Assembly: GCA_009783295.1 (NCBI GenBank)
Contig: WRHK01000033.1
Span: 1-42,157 of the forward strand
Source: Promicromonosporaceae bacterium
GTDB taxonomy: Bacteria; Actinomycetota; Actinomycetes; Actinomycetales; Cellulomonadaceae
Length of the DNA: 42,157 bases
Direction: 5' to 3'
The position numbers and the translations under genes are program-made. How positions within the stretch are numbered: the stretch's first letter is position 1; every line of letters begins with the position of its first letter. Under the pieces are notes generated by a model. The model ran no database searches and had not been told where the DNA came from. It saw only the letters and a list, made by a program, of their open reading frames with translations. Shown here in pieces: positions 16,022 through 24,522 of this stretch.

Positions 16022-18169
16022 CTACGGGCGCCGGACGCCCAGCGTGTCCTTGCGGTCGCGGTTCCAGTCACCCACGAGCGTCGCGTCGGCCTCGCGCCCG
16101 TAGGTGAGCTCGAGCTCCGCCTTCCCGTCGGCGATGACGTTGCGCACGAAGTACGTCCGGTCGCGCCGCACCGCGAGGGTGTCCTTGCCGTCCCCGTCCC
16201 AGTCGCCCACGACGACAGCGTCCGTGTCCCGGCCGAAGAAGACCGTGCGGGACGGCGTGGACGCCGTGAGGTCGTCGAAGATCAGGTACTGGTTGCCGCG
16301 GCGGATCGCGAGGGTGTCCTTGCCGTCACCGTCCCAGTCGCCCACGACCACACGGTCCGTCTCCAGGCCGAACGTGAGGGTGCTGTCCGCGTTGCCTGCG
16401 GCGAGCGAGTTCTTGAAGTAGTAGACGTTGCCGCGGCGCACTGCCAAGGTGTCGACACCGTCGCCGTCCCAGTCCCCGACAAGGACATCGTCGTCGGGCC
16501 TGCCATAGGCGACCACCCGGCTCGCCGCACCGCCCAGCAGTTTGTCGTTGATGTGGTACAGGTGACCGCGGCGCACCGCGATCGTATCGACGCCGTCGCC
16601 GTCCCAGTCCCCGATCAGCACGCGGTCGTCCGCCCAGCCGTACGAGAACGTCGTGTTCGCGACCCCGGTCCACGCGTCGTTGAGGAAGTAGTCCTTGCCG
16701 CCGGCCAGCGAGACCTCGCGGCACCCGAGCGCGGCGTCCCCGCCGTTGGCGACCACCGCAGCGCATACGCGGTAGTCGCCCGGGTTGAGCGGCAGCGTGA
16801 CGTCGAAGCCCGTGCTCGCGCGGCCGGTTGCGGCTTGGACGTCGGGCCGGTTCTGGTTCGCCGCGACCGTCGCTCGGACCGCCCCATCGACGATCAGGCG
16901 CACCTGCGCGGGCGCCGTCGTGCTCCCGACCACGGCCCAGCCCGTGACCCGCACCGCCTGGGTCCCCACCGCAGTCGCGGCGTCCAGCGCACCGCCGGTC
17001 ATGACCCGCTGCCGCAACGCGGTCAGGTCGGCGTACAGGTACTGCCCCGGGCACGCCGTCGAGTCGACGTCACGGTGCCCGTGCACCGCAGGGACCACGC
17101 GGGCCGGCACGTTGCGGGAGGCGTTGCCAGCCGACGTGAGCGTCCCCGTCGCCGAGACGCCGTGGATCCCGAACTTCCACGCGATGACGGCGGCCGCGCC
17201 GTCGACCATCGCGGTGCTGGTCCGCGCCTCGTCGTAGTTGCCGAGGAACGAGACGCCGAACGCCACCCGGTTGGTGGGCACGGAGTGCGCGCCGACGATC
17301 GCCCGGTCGATCCCGCCCTTGCGTCCCTCCCAGACGCGACCCCACTTGTCGACCAGGAAGTTGTAGCCGATGTCCCCCCAGCCCAGCGTCTGAGCGTGGT
17401 ACGTGTAGATGCCCCGGATCACGGACGCCGTCTGGTCCTGCGTGTAGGCGTTCGTGCCTGCAGTGTGGTGCACCGTCACCCCGCGCACGACGCCCACCTG
17501 GGGCGTCCACGTCATCAGGCGCTCGTCGGCGCCCCACGCAGCCCGAGCGCGCACGGTCGGCTGCGGGGGGACGATCGCGGCCGAGGCCGCCACGGCGACC
17601 GGCGCGGGGCCGAGAGCGGTGCGGCCCGACCGCGACGCCGCTGCCCCCCGGTCGGCGAGCGCGGAGTCGGGCTCGGTGGTGATCACGCTCAGCACCGGGT
17701 CCTCCGGGAGCGCCGACGGCGAGGTCAGCCGGGCCTCGACCGCGTCGACGCGCACCGCGACGAACGGGGCGGTGCCCTCCCGCACCGACTCGCCGTCGGC
17801 GGCGTGCGGGGCGGCGTCGACGTCCTGCGCGGTCCACTCCGACCACTCGCCGCCGGCCTGGGTCCGCAGCTCGACGACGGTGTCCCCGGCGTCGCTCCCC
17901 GCGACCCACGTGACGCCCACGACCGACAGGCCGCGCAGGTCCGCCTGCGCGGAAAGGACGCGGGAACCTCCCGGGAGGATGCCGGGCAGGTCGGTGGTGA
18001 GCGCGGTGTCGTCGGTCTGCGGCTCGAGGAACTCCGCCTCCGGCTCCGTCAGCACGGTGACGCCAGGCTGGTCCTCTGCCGGCGTCGCTTCCAGGTGGGC
18101 CGCCGGGACCCCCGTCCAGACCAAGGCGGAAACCAGCCCTGCAGCGACCTGTCGTGCGTTCGCAACCAT
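16022..18169 (-). CDS. Secreted N-acetylmuramoyl-L-alanine amidase (PGRP/Amidase_2) with Ig-like domain and five-repeat module
   Basis: This 715-residue exported enzyme should cut the bond between muramic acid and the peptide stem. After a short signal region and an acidic N-terminal domain (about 35-200) comes the amidase: RAAWGADERL at about 208, VHHTAGTNAY with the zinc His near 234, GWGDIGYNFLVDKWGRVWEG, and HGHRDVDSTACPGQ with His365 and Cys373 eight apart, as in T7 lysozyme. Residues about 395-490 form one Ig-like unit of the kind repeated in the adjacent gene. Five 45-residue GDWDGDGKDTLAVRRG units close the protein. The ATG has GGGAG five bases upstream. The repeats could anchor the enzyme to a wall polysaccharide (inference). 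Confidence 0.92.
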   Translation of the reverse strand: MVANARQVAAGLVSALVWTGVPAAHLEATPAEDQPGVTVLTEPEAEFLEPQTDDTALTTDLPGILPGGSRVLSAQADLRGLSVVGVTWVAGSDAGDTVVELRTQAGGEWSEWTAQDVDAAPHAADGESVREGTAPFVAVRVDAVEARLTSPSALPEDPVLSVITTEPDSALADRGAAASRSGRTALGPAPVAVAASAAIVPPQPTVRARAAWGADERLMTWTPQVGVVRGVTVHHTAGTNAYTQDQTASVIRGIYTYHAQTLGWGDIGYNFLVDKWGRVWEGRKGGIDRAIVGAHSVPTNRVAFGVSFLGNYDEARTSTAMVDGAAAVIAWKFGIHGVSATGTLTSAGNASRNVPARVVPAVHGHRDVDSTACPGQYLYADLTALRQRVMTGGALDAATAVGTQAVRVTGWAVVGSTTAPAQVRLIVDGAVRATVAANQNRPDVQAATGRASTGFDVTLPLNPGDYRVCAAVVANGGDAALGCREVSLAGGKDYFLNDAWTGVANTTFSYGWADDRVLIGDWDGDGVDTIAVRRGHLYHINDKLLGGAASRVVAYGRPDDDVLVGDWDGDGVDTLAVRRGNVYYFKNSLAAGNADSTLTFGLETDRVVVGDWDGDGKDTLAIRRGNQYLIFDDLTASTPSRTVFFGRDTDAVVVGDWDGDGKDTLAVRRDRTYFVRNVIADGKAELELTYGREADATLVGDWNRDRKDTLGVRRP

Positions 18170-18248
18170 GAGGCTCCCTCGTCTCGTCGGCCGCGGGACG
18201 CCGCACGTGGCTCGGCACCGCGTCGCAGCAGGCTACCCAGGGGCAGGG

Positions 18249-18286
18249 AGGCGCCCGGGTCGTGTCGCCCTGTGACCCGGACGCCT
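18249..18286 (-). terminator. Hairpin terminator after the 18315-19742 gene
   Basis: The arms 18249-18261 and 18274-18286 can pair over 13 positions around a 12-base loop. The single mismatch becomes a G-U pair in the minus-strand transcript. It begins about 28 bases beyond the stop codon. No T-run follows, which is usual in high-GC actinobacteria. Confidence 0.55.
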
Positions 18287-18314
18287 CTCCGGCTGGCCCC
18301 TCGGGAGCGCCGGG

Positions 18315-19742
18315 TCAGCCCACCGTCCAGGTGCCGTCCGCGGTGATCTCGACGATCGACGGCCCGGCGCGCAACTGGGCGCGGCCCGTGAACGCTCCGA
18401 TCGCGTTGATCAGGTAGTTCGTTTCCACCCCGCTGCTCGACCCCGTGTACTGATGAACGATGAAGTTCGACTGGCCGTTATGGGTGAACGTCGCGATCTG
18501 AGAGACCCCGTCGTACTTGTAGACCCCTGGCCCCGATCCCAGTTGCGTGAGCTTAGGGATCGAACTGATGGGAGCAACCGTAAGAGACCATTGCCCGTCT
18601 GCCTGCACGTCAAGCACCTGGATCGGGTTCAGGAACGAGTACGCCTCAAGGCCGACGCCGACAGTGCCGCTGTAGCTGCCGATCTCGTTGACCGCGTAGC
18701 CGACCGTTTCCCCAGATATATCGTTCGCGTGCACGATGAAGTTGCTGCGACCGTTGTGCGTCGCCGTCAGCGCAAACGCGCGGACCGGCTCCGCGAGCAT
18801 GACGACGTCCCTTCCGACACCGGTGTAGGTACGGGTCGTGAACGTCCCGTAGGCCTGCGTGTACCAGTTGGGCGTGACAGGAGCCGCGGGGGCCGCAGGC
18901 CGCCTCACCCCCAGCGTGTCGGTTCCGTTCCCGTCCCAGTCGCCGGCGAGCACAGTGTCCGTGGCGCGCCCGTAGTCGAGCACCTTGTCCGCCTCGCCGG
19001 AACGGATCGCGTTGGCGATGAAGTACCGGTTCCCGCGCCGCACCGCGAGCGAGTCCCCGCCCACGCCGTCCCAGTTGCCGACCACGACGACGTCGTCCTG
19101 ACGACCGTAGGGAACTTGCTGGTCGGCAGGGCCCGCGCTCCACGAGTTCTTGATGTGGTAGGTACTCCCTCGGCGGACCGCGGGCGTGTCGGTGCCGTTG
19201 CCGTCCCAGTCGCCGACGAGGACGACGTCGTCGGCCCTGCCGTATCCGACGACCTTGTCGGCGGGGCCGGAGCTCCACGAGTTCTTGATGTGGTACTCGT
19301 TCCCACGGCGGACCGCAGGAGTGTCGGTGCCGTTCCCGTCCCAGTCGCCGACGAGGACGATGTCGTCAGGGCGCCCGTACGCGACCACCGTCTCGGCCGC
19401 CCCGCCGAACGAGTTCGACAGGTAGTACTGGTTGTCGCGACGGACGGCCAGGCTGTCGCCGCCCTTCCCGTCCCAGTTGCCGACGTAGACCTGGTCGTTG
19501 GCCTGCCCATAGGCGAACTCGCGGTTCGCCGTCGACGTCCACGCGTCGTTGAGGTAGTACATCGAGCCGCTGCCGCCGACGGGCCGCCCGTCCGCCGCGG
19601 CCGTAGCGCCAGCCGCGACGATCAGGCCCGTCCCGATCAGGGCCGCCGCGGTCAAGGACCCGACGACCCTTCCGCGCACGGGACGCGGTGCTCGCGCGTG
19701 ACACGTTGTGTCGACCTGGCGAAGGCGGCTGCTGTGGCGCAT
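18315..19742 (-). CDS. Secreted five-repeat protein with duplicated C-terminal beta-domain
   Basis: The 475-residue product starts at ATG with GGGAG five bases upstream; a much longer open frame running into the next genes is not coding. A long signal peptide ends near residue 50 (ATAAADG). Five 45-residue units follow, opening with MYYLNDAWTSTANREFAYG. The Asp-rich loop varies: units 1 and 4 read GNWDGKGGDS and GNWDGVGGDS, the others GDWDGNGTDT. The last 170 residues contain two copies of an unnamed unit (ALTATHNGRSNFIVHANDIS and ATFTHNGQSNFIVHQYTGSS, each leading to VNEIGSYSG or INAIGAFTG and then VLDVQADGQWSL or VEITADGTWTV). Similar units occur in streptomycete exported proteins. The DNA of this tail looks clearly less GC-rich than its surroundings. 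Function unknown. Confidence 0.82.
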   Translation of the reverse strand: MRHSSRLRQVDTTCHARAPRPVRGRVVGSLTAAALIGTGLIVAAGATAAADGRPVGGSGSMYYLNDAWTSTANREFAYGQANDQVYVGNWDGKGGDSLAVRRDNQYYLSNSFGGAAETVVAYGRPDDIVLVGDWDGNGTDTPAVRRGNEYHIKNSWSSGPADKVVGYGRADDVVLVGDWDGNGTDTPAVRRGSTYHIKNSWSAGPADQQVPYGRQDDVVVVGNWDGVGGDSLAVRRGNRYFIANAIRSGEADKVLDYGRATDTVLAGDWDGNGTDTLGVRRPAAPAAPVTPNWYTQAYGTFTTRTYTGVGRDVVMLAEPVRAFALTATHNGRSNFIVHANDISGETVGYAVNEIGSYSGTVGVGLEAYSFLNPIQVLDVQADGQWSLTVAPISSIPKLTQLGSGPGVYKYDGVSQIATFTHNGQSNFIVHQYTGSSSGVETNYLINAIGAFTGRAQLRAGPSIVEITADGTWTVG

Positions 19743-19915
19743 CGTCACTCCCGTTGCTGCGTGCGGCGGCGGATCAGGACTGGCGACGGTACGCGAGATC
19801 GTCCGAGCACGAGCGTGGCGCAAACGCACCGCCCGGCGAGCACGAATCGGCGTCGCGGCAGGTCGCAGATCATGCCAGGAGCGCCTCATGCCGGCGATCG
19901 TCAGAGCAACCAGCG

Positions 19916-20857
19916 TCAGACGCCGAGCGTCTGCTCCGACCGGTGCCGCCCGGCAAGCACCTTCGACCCACCCGCCGCCAGCGCGGCGCCCAGCACGTCG
20001 AGCAGTGACATCACCACACGGGTGATCACGGCGAGTGCCAACGCGTCGCTGTTGGTCACGACGGTCGCGAGGATCACGACGAGAGCCGCCTCGCGAGGCC
20101 CGATGCCGCCGGGCGCAAACGCGATGACGCGCCCCACCGACCAGGCGAGCGCGTAGGCGCCGATGCCGAACCACACGAGGGTGCCGCCCGAGTAGCCGAG
20201 GCCGCGGATCAGCAACCACATCTGCAAGCCCCAGAAGATCCAGGACACGATGCACCACGCCGCCGATCGCAGCAGCGCGATGCCGTCGACCTCGACGTCG
20301 GCGAACGATGCAAAGCGCTTGTGGATCCGCGCGAGCCGACCCAGGCACCATTCGATCACTGCGGGCACGAGCATGAGCGTGCAGACCACCGCGACGGGGA
20401 TGAGCCACCAGTACGTGCTGATGCTGCCGCCCGCCAGGAAGATGCCCACGGTCCCGACGATCACGGCGGTCTCCAGCGAGATCACCATCGAGATGGTGGA
20501 GCCGAGCGCGCCGCGGGTGCGCGAGACGCCGTAGCGACGCATCAGCTGGACCTGCGCGACGACGGCCCACACGGACCCGGGCACGTACTTGCCGAGCTGG
20601 GACACCAGGAAGGTGTGGGTGGTGGGGCCCACCGGGATCAGGTGCGCCGTCGCGGCGACGGACTCGCGCCACGAGAGCATGCCGGTGAACACGGCAAGAG
20701 CACCCATCGAGCCGGCCGCGACGATGTCCCAGACGCCCATGCGGCCGACCGCGTCGACGAAGTCGCCCCACTGCCGCACGATGGCGACAGTCAGGAACAC
20801 GACCGCGCCCACCATGAAGAGGTAGGAGACGATCCGGCCGATCACCTTGGTGTTCAC
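19916..20857 (-). CDS. LPG-synthase-TM/flippase-like integral membrane protein
   Basis: The 313-residue protein has about seven or eight membrane helices and the two hallmark motifs of the lysylphosphatidylglycerol synthetase TM family (PF03706, including AglD- and MprF-like flippase domains): QLGKYVPGSVWAVVAQV and FAPGGIGPREAALV. Members lacking the soluble synthetase domain usually stand beside glycosyltransferases and are thought to move or modify lipid-linked sugars. Its GTG start overlaps the stop of the GT4 gene in GTGA, so it is the third, translationally coupled gene of the operon that starts at 22952. A small perfect hairpin (19917-19923 and 19927-19933) covers its stop codon. The likely role is translocating the product of its two partner enzymes (inference). 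Confidence 0.87.
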   Translation of the reverse strand: MNTKVIGRIVSYLFMVGAVVFLTVAIVRQWGDFVDAVGRMGVWDIVAAGSMGALAVFTGMLSWRESVAATAHLIPVGPTTHTFLVSQLGKYVPGSVWAVVAQVQLMRRYGVSRTRGALGSTISMVISLETAVIVGTVGIFLAGGSISTYWWLIPVAVVCTLMLVPAVIEWCLGRLARIHKRFASFADVEVDGIALLRSAAWCIVSWIFWGLQMWLLIRGLGYSGGTLVWFGIGAYALAWSVGRVIAFAPGGIGPREAALVVILATVVTNSDALALAVITRVVMSLLDVLGAALAAGGSKVLAGRHRSEQTLGV

Positions 20858-21939
20858 GCGAGTGCCTCCACCAGCGGTTCGACGACGGCGCCGGGGGCGG
20901 TCGCCGCCCGGCCTGCTTCGCTGCGGCGGGACGCCTCGGCGAGGTGCTCGCGATCGGCGAGCCAGGCCAGCCGTTCGGCGAGCGCAGCGGGATCCGCCGG
21001 GTGCACGAGCTCGGCGTGCTCGCCGACCTGACGCCGCTGCGGCGCCGTGTCGGACGTGACGACGACGCAGCCTGCGGCGATGCCCTGGTACACCTTGTTG
21101 GGCACCACGCGGAGCCCCTTGGGCGTGTCAGAGAAGATGCCGAGGCACACGTCGTGGTCCGCGACCAGGGCTGGCAGCTGGTCCGGGGCAACCCAGTCGA
21201 GCCAGCTCACGTGCGGTAGGTCGCCGGTCGCGGCCTTCGTGGCGGCGAGGTCCTGCCCGGTGCCCACCATCGTGACCTCCAGCTCGACGCCGCGCTCGGA
21301 CGCGAGGCGCAGGGCCTCCCCGATCACCGGCGCACCCTGCAGCGGCGTGTAGAGCCCGAAGAAGGCGACGCGCAGAGGGCCGTCGACGAAGGACGCGCGT
21401 CGGTCGCCGGCGTCGAACCACGCAGCGGGCGCGCCGACGGGGACGACGAGCCCGCGCGCCCCGTCCGGGAGCATCTGCCGGTGCTCCTCGGTGTCGGTCA
21501 CGACGACGTCGGCGCATCGGATCGCCAGCCGGTCGAGGCTGCGCAGCAGCCGGACGCGCAGGCCCGCGGCCCCACGGTCTGTCGCGGTGTCGCCGGCGAA
21601 GATGAGGTGGTCGAGGACGATCGTGGTGCGCGGGTACACGACCCGCGCGAGCAGCACGTCGAAGTGCCCCATGTACCCGACGACGACCGCCCGCGGCGCC
21701 CCGTGCGCGCGACGTGCCCGAGCGGCGCCGCCGACCAGCCCTGCCCAGCACGCGACCAGGCGCACCAGGAGCAACGGCAACCGCCACGGCTGCTGGAGCA
21801 TCCTCACTCGCTCGGCGGTCGTGAAGCCGAGCGGGCGGTTCACCTCCACGACCTGCTGCCCGTGGGCGCGAAGCCCCTCGATGATGACGCCGATCCGCGG
21901 GTGCCGGGCGGCGTCGTACGTCCCGAAAGTGACGATCAT
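20854..21939 (-). CDS. GT4 glycosyltransferase
   Basis: A 361-residue GT-B enzyme: MIVTFGTYDAARHPRIGVII opens with the HPR loop, VVTDTEEH and VGAPAAWF follow, the C-terminal half starts VAFFGLYTPLQGAPVIGEAL, and PKGLRVVPNKVYQGIAAGCV takes the place of the usual EGFG region. The ATG was chosen because it overlaps the preceding GT2 stop in ATGA; the open frame upstream is the GT2 gene's shadow. Its stop overlaps the start of the flippase-like gene. A hydrophobic stretch (PWRLPLLLVRLVACWAGLVG, about residues 51-70) suggests membrane association, which fits a lipid-linked acceptor. Donor and acceptor are unknown. Confidence 0.86.
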   Translation of the reverse strand: MIVTFGTYDAARHPRIGVIIEGLRAHGQQVVEVNRPLGFTTAERVRMLQQPWRLPLLLVRLVACWAGLVGGAARARRAHGAPRAVVVGYMGHFDVLLARVVYPRTTIVLDHLIFAGDTATDRGAAGLRVRLLRSLDRLAIRCADVVVTDTEEHRQMLPDGARGLVVPVGAPAAWFDAGDRRASFVDGPLRVAFFGLYTPLQGAPVIGEALRLASERGVELEVTMVGTGQDLAATKAATGDLPHVSWLDWVAPDQLPALVADHDVCLGIFSDTPKGLRVVPNKVYQGIAAGCVVVTSDTAPQRRQVGEHAELVHPADPAALAERLAWLADREHLAEASRRSEAGRAATAPGAVVEPLVEALA

Positions 21940-22952
21940 CGGGTGAGGTCGGCCTCGGCCTCGCGCACCTCGGTGGCAGCCGCGTCGCGCGCCGCACCCG
22001 CATACTCCGGGATCTGCCCATACTGCACTTCCTTGAGCCGCTCGAGGGTCTCCTCCAGCAGCACGCGGTTGGTGCGCTGCAGGTCGGCGATGACCAGCAG
22101 CGAGAAGCTCAGCAGCGACCCCACCAGCATAGCGACGCCGAAGATCAGGGACTGGACGTGCCCGCCGGCCGTGCCGACGGCCCATAACACAAGGAACCGC
22201 ACCATCGGGATGAGCGCCGCCACCAGGAACACCAGGCCGAGCGACACGAACACCGTGTGCGGCTTGAACATGATGTAGCTGCGGCCGATGGCCTGGCCCG
22301 ACTTGCCCATGTGCTGCCAGATGTTCTTGAACAGCCGCGACTCGCGCGTCTTCGGGTTCGTCGTGATCGGCACCGAGGCGATCCGCAGGCGCTTGTTGCC
22401 GGCCTGGATGATCGTCTCCATGCAGTAGCTGAACTGCGTGACCACGTTGAGGTGGTACAGCGAGGCGCGCGAGTACGCGCGGAAGCCGCTCGCAGCGTCG
22501 GGCAGGTCGGTGCCGGCCGCGAAGTTGACCACCTCGGAGCCGACCTTCTGCATCGCCTTCTTGAAGGGCGAGAAGTGGGCGATCGTTGCGGTCTGGCGGT
22601 CGCCGATCGCGATGTCGGCCTCGCCTCGCAGGATCGGCTGCACCAGCTCGGTGATCGACTCCTGCGGGTACTGGTTGTCGCCGTCGGTATTGACCACGAT
22701 GTCGGCACCGTGCCGGAGCGCGTAGTCGACGCCATCGCGGAACGAGCGTGCCAGGCCCATGTTCCGGGTGTGGTGCACGAAGTGCGTGACCCCGAGGTTG
22801 CGGGCCACCTCGACCGTGCGGTCGCTCGAACCGTCATCGATGACGAGGATCTCGATCTCGTCGATACCCGGGATCGCTCGAGGGATCGTCGCGAGCACGA
22901 GGGGAAGGGTCTCTTCCTCGTTGAGGCACGGGATCTGGACGAAGAGCTTCAT
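21936..22952 (-). CDS. Polyprenyl-phosphate-type GT2 glycosyltransferase with two C-terminal membrane helices
   Basis: Enzymes of this DPM1/GtrB-like class load a sugar onto polyprenyl phosphate at the inner membrane face. The 338-residue protein has IPCLNEEETLPLVLATIP at 8-25, IDDGSSDRT, the metal-binding NTDGDNQYP, and DAASGFRAYSR, then two hydrophobic segments (about 235-255 and 268-288) and a charged tail. The N-terminal ATG has only a weak GGAAG; a TATACT promoter lies at 23002-22997. It is the first gene of a coupled operon with a GT4 enzyme and a flippase-like protein, suggesting synthesis, extension and translocation of one lipid-linked sugar. The sugar cannot be told from sequence. 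Confidence 0.9.
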   Translation of the reverse strand: MKLFVQIPCLNEEETLPLVLATIPRAIPGIDEIEILVIDDGSSDRTVEVARNLGVTHFVHHTRNMGLARSFRDGVDYALRHGADIVVNTDGDNQYPQESITELVQPILRGEADIAIGDRQTATIAHFSPFKKAMQKVGSEVVNFAAGTDLPDAASGFRAYSRASLYHLNVVTQFSYCMETIIQAGNKRLRIASVPITTNPKTRESRLFKNIWQHMGKSGQAIGRSYIMFKPHTVFVSLGLVFLVAALIPMVRFLVLWAVGTAGGHVQSLIFGVAMLVGSLLSFSLLVIADLQRTNRVLLEETLERLKEVQYGQIPEYAGAARDAAATEVREAEADLTR

Positions 22953-22966
22953 GAAGGCTTCCAGTC

Positions 22967-23002
22967 GGGGGCATGGGTGCCACGCTCGGCCCCCAGAGTA
23001 TA
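22967..23002 (-). promoter_or_regulatory. Promoter (TATACT) and leader hairpin of the 19916-22952 operon
   Basis: On the minus strand TATACT (23002-22997) is a near-consensus -10, with transcription expected to start around 22990. The leader then contains GCCCCC/GGGGGC arms (22989-22994 and 22967-22972, 16-base loop) ending 14 bases before the start codon. The left part of the stem may overlap the start site, so regulation by this hairpin is uncertain. Confidence 0.5.
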
Positions 23003-23019
23003 GGTGTGCAGTTCGGAGC

Positions 23020-24522
23020 CTAGGGGAGGATCCCGGCCGTACTCAGGGCCAGGGGAGCCGCCATGCGTGCCTCGACGCCGTTCCTGCGCCCGGCGAGCAG
23101 GGCGCCCAACGCCACCACGGCGAAGCCGACGGAGCCCAGCACCACAGTAGCCATCGGCGGCACGGGCGATGCCCACCACTCGACATGGGCGTCGAGGTTG
23201 AAACCCGAGCCGTCCATGCCGGTGGTGAACCGCCGGATCTGGACCCACAGCGCGGCCATCTGCGCGGCAACGAGCCCCAGGAGCACGACGGTCGTCTGGA
23301 CCCTCGTCAGGCGCTCTGCGCTGTTTCGGACCGGGTCCCACAGAGCCGTCATGAGGATCACCGCGACCAGTGGCGTGAGGTACCGACCCTGTACCTCCGC
23401 ACCGACGTTCGCGCCCGAGAGCTGGAGCAGCAGCAGCGGCAGGACGCAGAACGCGACCACCAGGCCGAGCAGCGAGATCCCCTTCGCCCAGGTCAGCGAC
23501 CGGAGCCCCCAGAAGACCGCGGCCGCCGCGAACAGCGTGACGGTCACGCTCGTGAGCGCAGGCACGGAGGTGTCCAGCCAGTTGAGCGGCCCCGCCATCG
23601 ACTCGAGAAGCAGGGACGGCAGCGCAAAGACGTTGCTCGCGAGCAGGCCGAGCCCGCCGGGTCCGCGCCCGTCCATCCCGTTGGCGACCGCCACGCCCTG
23701 CGAGCCGGAGACGTAGCCGAGGACGCCGACGACCGCGATCACGGCGGGCAGGGCCGCGTGCCGGGCGTCGGCCCGGAGCCGGTCGGCGTGCAGCACGGCC
23801 ACCGCCAGCGCGGCGAGCGCGACGTAGGCGCCGGCGTCGCTGCGTGCGGTGGCGGCGAGCAGCGCGCCGGCCAGGGCCACGGCGGCCAGGCCCGCCCGGC
23901 GCCCGGTCGAGCTCTCCGCGAGGTACCCGTGGACGCCCACCCACGCGGCCGCCACGCCGGTGACCGCCCAGCCGGAGGGGTTGATCGACGCGACGAGATA
24001 GACCCCCATCGGGACGGACGCGAGCAGCAGGCCGGCGGAGACGGTGAGGCGCCCCCGCGGGGATGTGAGGGCGACCGCCGCGCCCAGGAGCGCCACGGCG
24101 ACGGCTCCGTTGACGAGCCGCATCGTGAACACCGACTCCGTGAAGCGCTTCCCCACGAACAGGTGCATGGCACGGTAGAAGCCGCCCGGGTACTCGCCGT
24201 CGTCGACCCGCGGGGTCCACGACGGTTGCAGGCTGATCCGCTCGACGCACGCCCCGGACGCGTCCGGCTGGCGAGCCATGCACGCCGAGGCGTCGACGAG
24301 CCGGCGCGGCAGCTCGACCTCCCGCGTCCCGTCCGGGAGCCGCCGCGTGGGGCACGCGCCCTCGACGCCCGGCGGGCACCAGATCGACGCGAGGTGGTAG
24401 TCCTCGTCGGGCGTCGCACCGATCGGGGACGCCGTCGCCCAGGACGCGACCCACAGCAGGGCTCCGACCACGACGGCGACGGTTCCGACGACGCGGGCGA
24501 CCCGTCCCTGGAAGAGGCGCAT
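23020..24522 (-). CDS. DUF2142-family polytopic membrane protein
   Basis: The 500-residue membrane protein has a first helix, then ASPIGATPDEDYHLASIWCP with the family's acidic PDE signature, a long outer loop with several cysteines (CPP, CPTRR, CMAR, CVER) that may form disulfides, YPGGFYRAMHLFVG, and then about ten helices including EVQGRYLTPLVAV. The ATG start overlaps the preceding gene's stop by one base (TGATG) and has GAGGGG upstream, so the two genes are coupled. It is a more distant relative of the DUF2142 genes at 1-5870. A GT-C-like transfer of a lipid-linked sugar is inference. It ends about 17 bases before the next operon's promoter. Confidence 0.84.
   Translation of the reverse strand: MRLFQGRVARVVGTVAVVVGALLWVASWATASPIGATPDEDYHLASIWCPPGVEGACPTRRLPDGTREVELPRRLVDASACMARQPDASGACVERISLQPSWTPRVDDGEYPGGFYRAMHLFVGKRFTESVFTMRLVNGAVAVALLGAAVALTSPRGRLTVSAGLLLASVPMGVYLVASINPSGWAVTGVAAAWVGVHGYLAESSTGRRAGLAAVALAGALLAATARSDAGAYVALAALAVAVLHADRLRADARHAALPAVIAVVGVLGYVSGSQGVAVANGMDGRGPGGLGLLASNVFALPSLLLESMAGPLNWLDTSVPALTSVTVTLFAAAAVFWGLRSLTWAKGISLLGLVVAFCVLPLLLLQLSGANVGAEVQGRYLTPLVAVILMTALWDPVRNSAERLTRVQTTVVLLGLVAAQMAALWVQIRRFTTGMDGSGFNLDAHVEWWASPVPPMATVVLGSVGFAVVALGALLAGRRNGVEARMAAPLALSTAGILP

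Noticed and set aside
19917-19933. Seven-pair hairpin over the stop codon of the flippase-like gene
   Set aside because: Perfect but short, overlapping coding sequence and without a T-run; not listed as a terminator.
18315-21191. Minus-strand frame of 958 codons joining the propeller gene to upstream sequence
   Set aside because: The upstream 480 codons are the wrong frame of the flippase-like and GT4 genes. The real start has a ribosome site and signal peptide at 19742.
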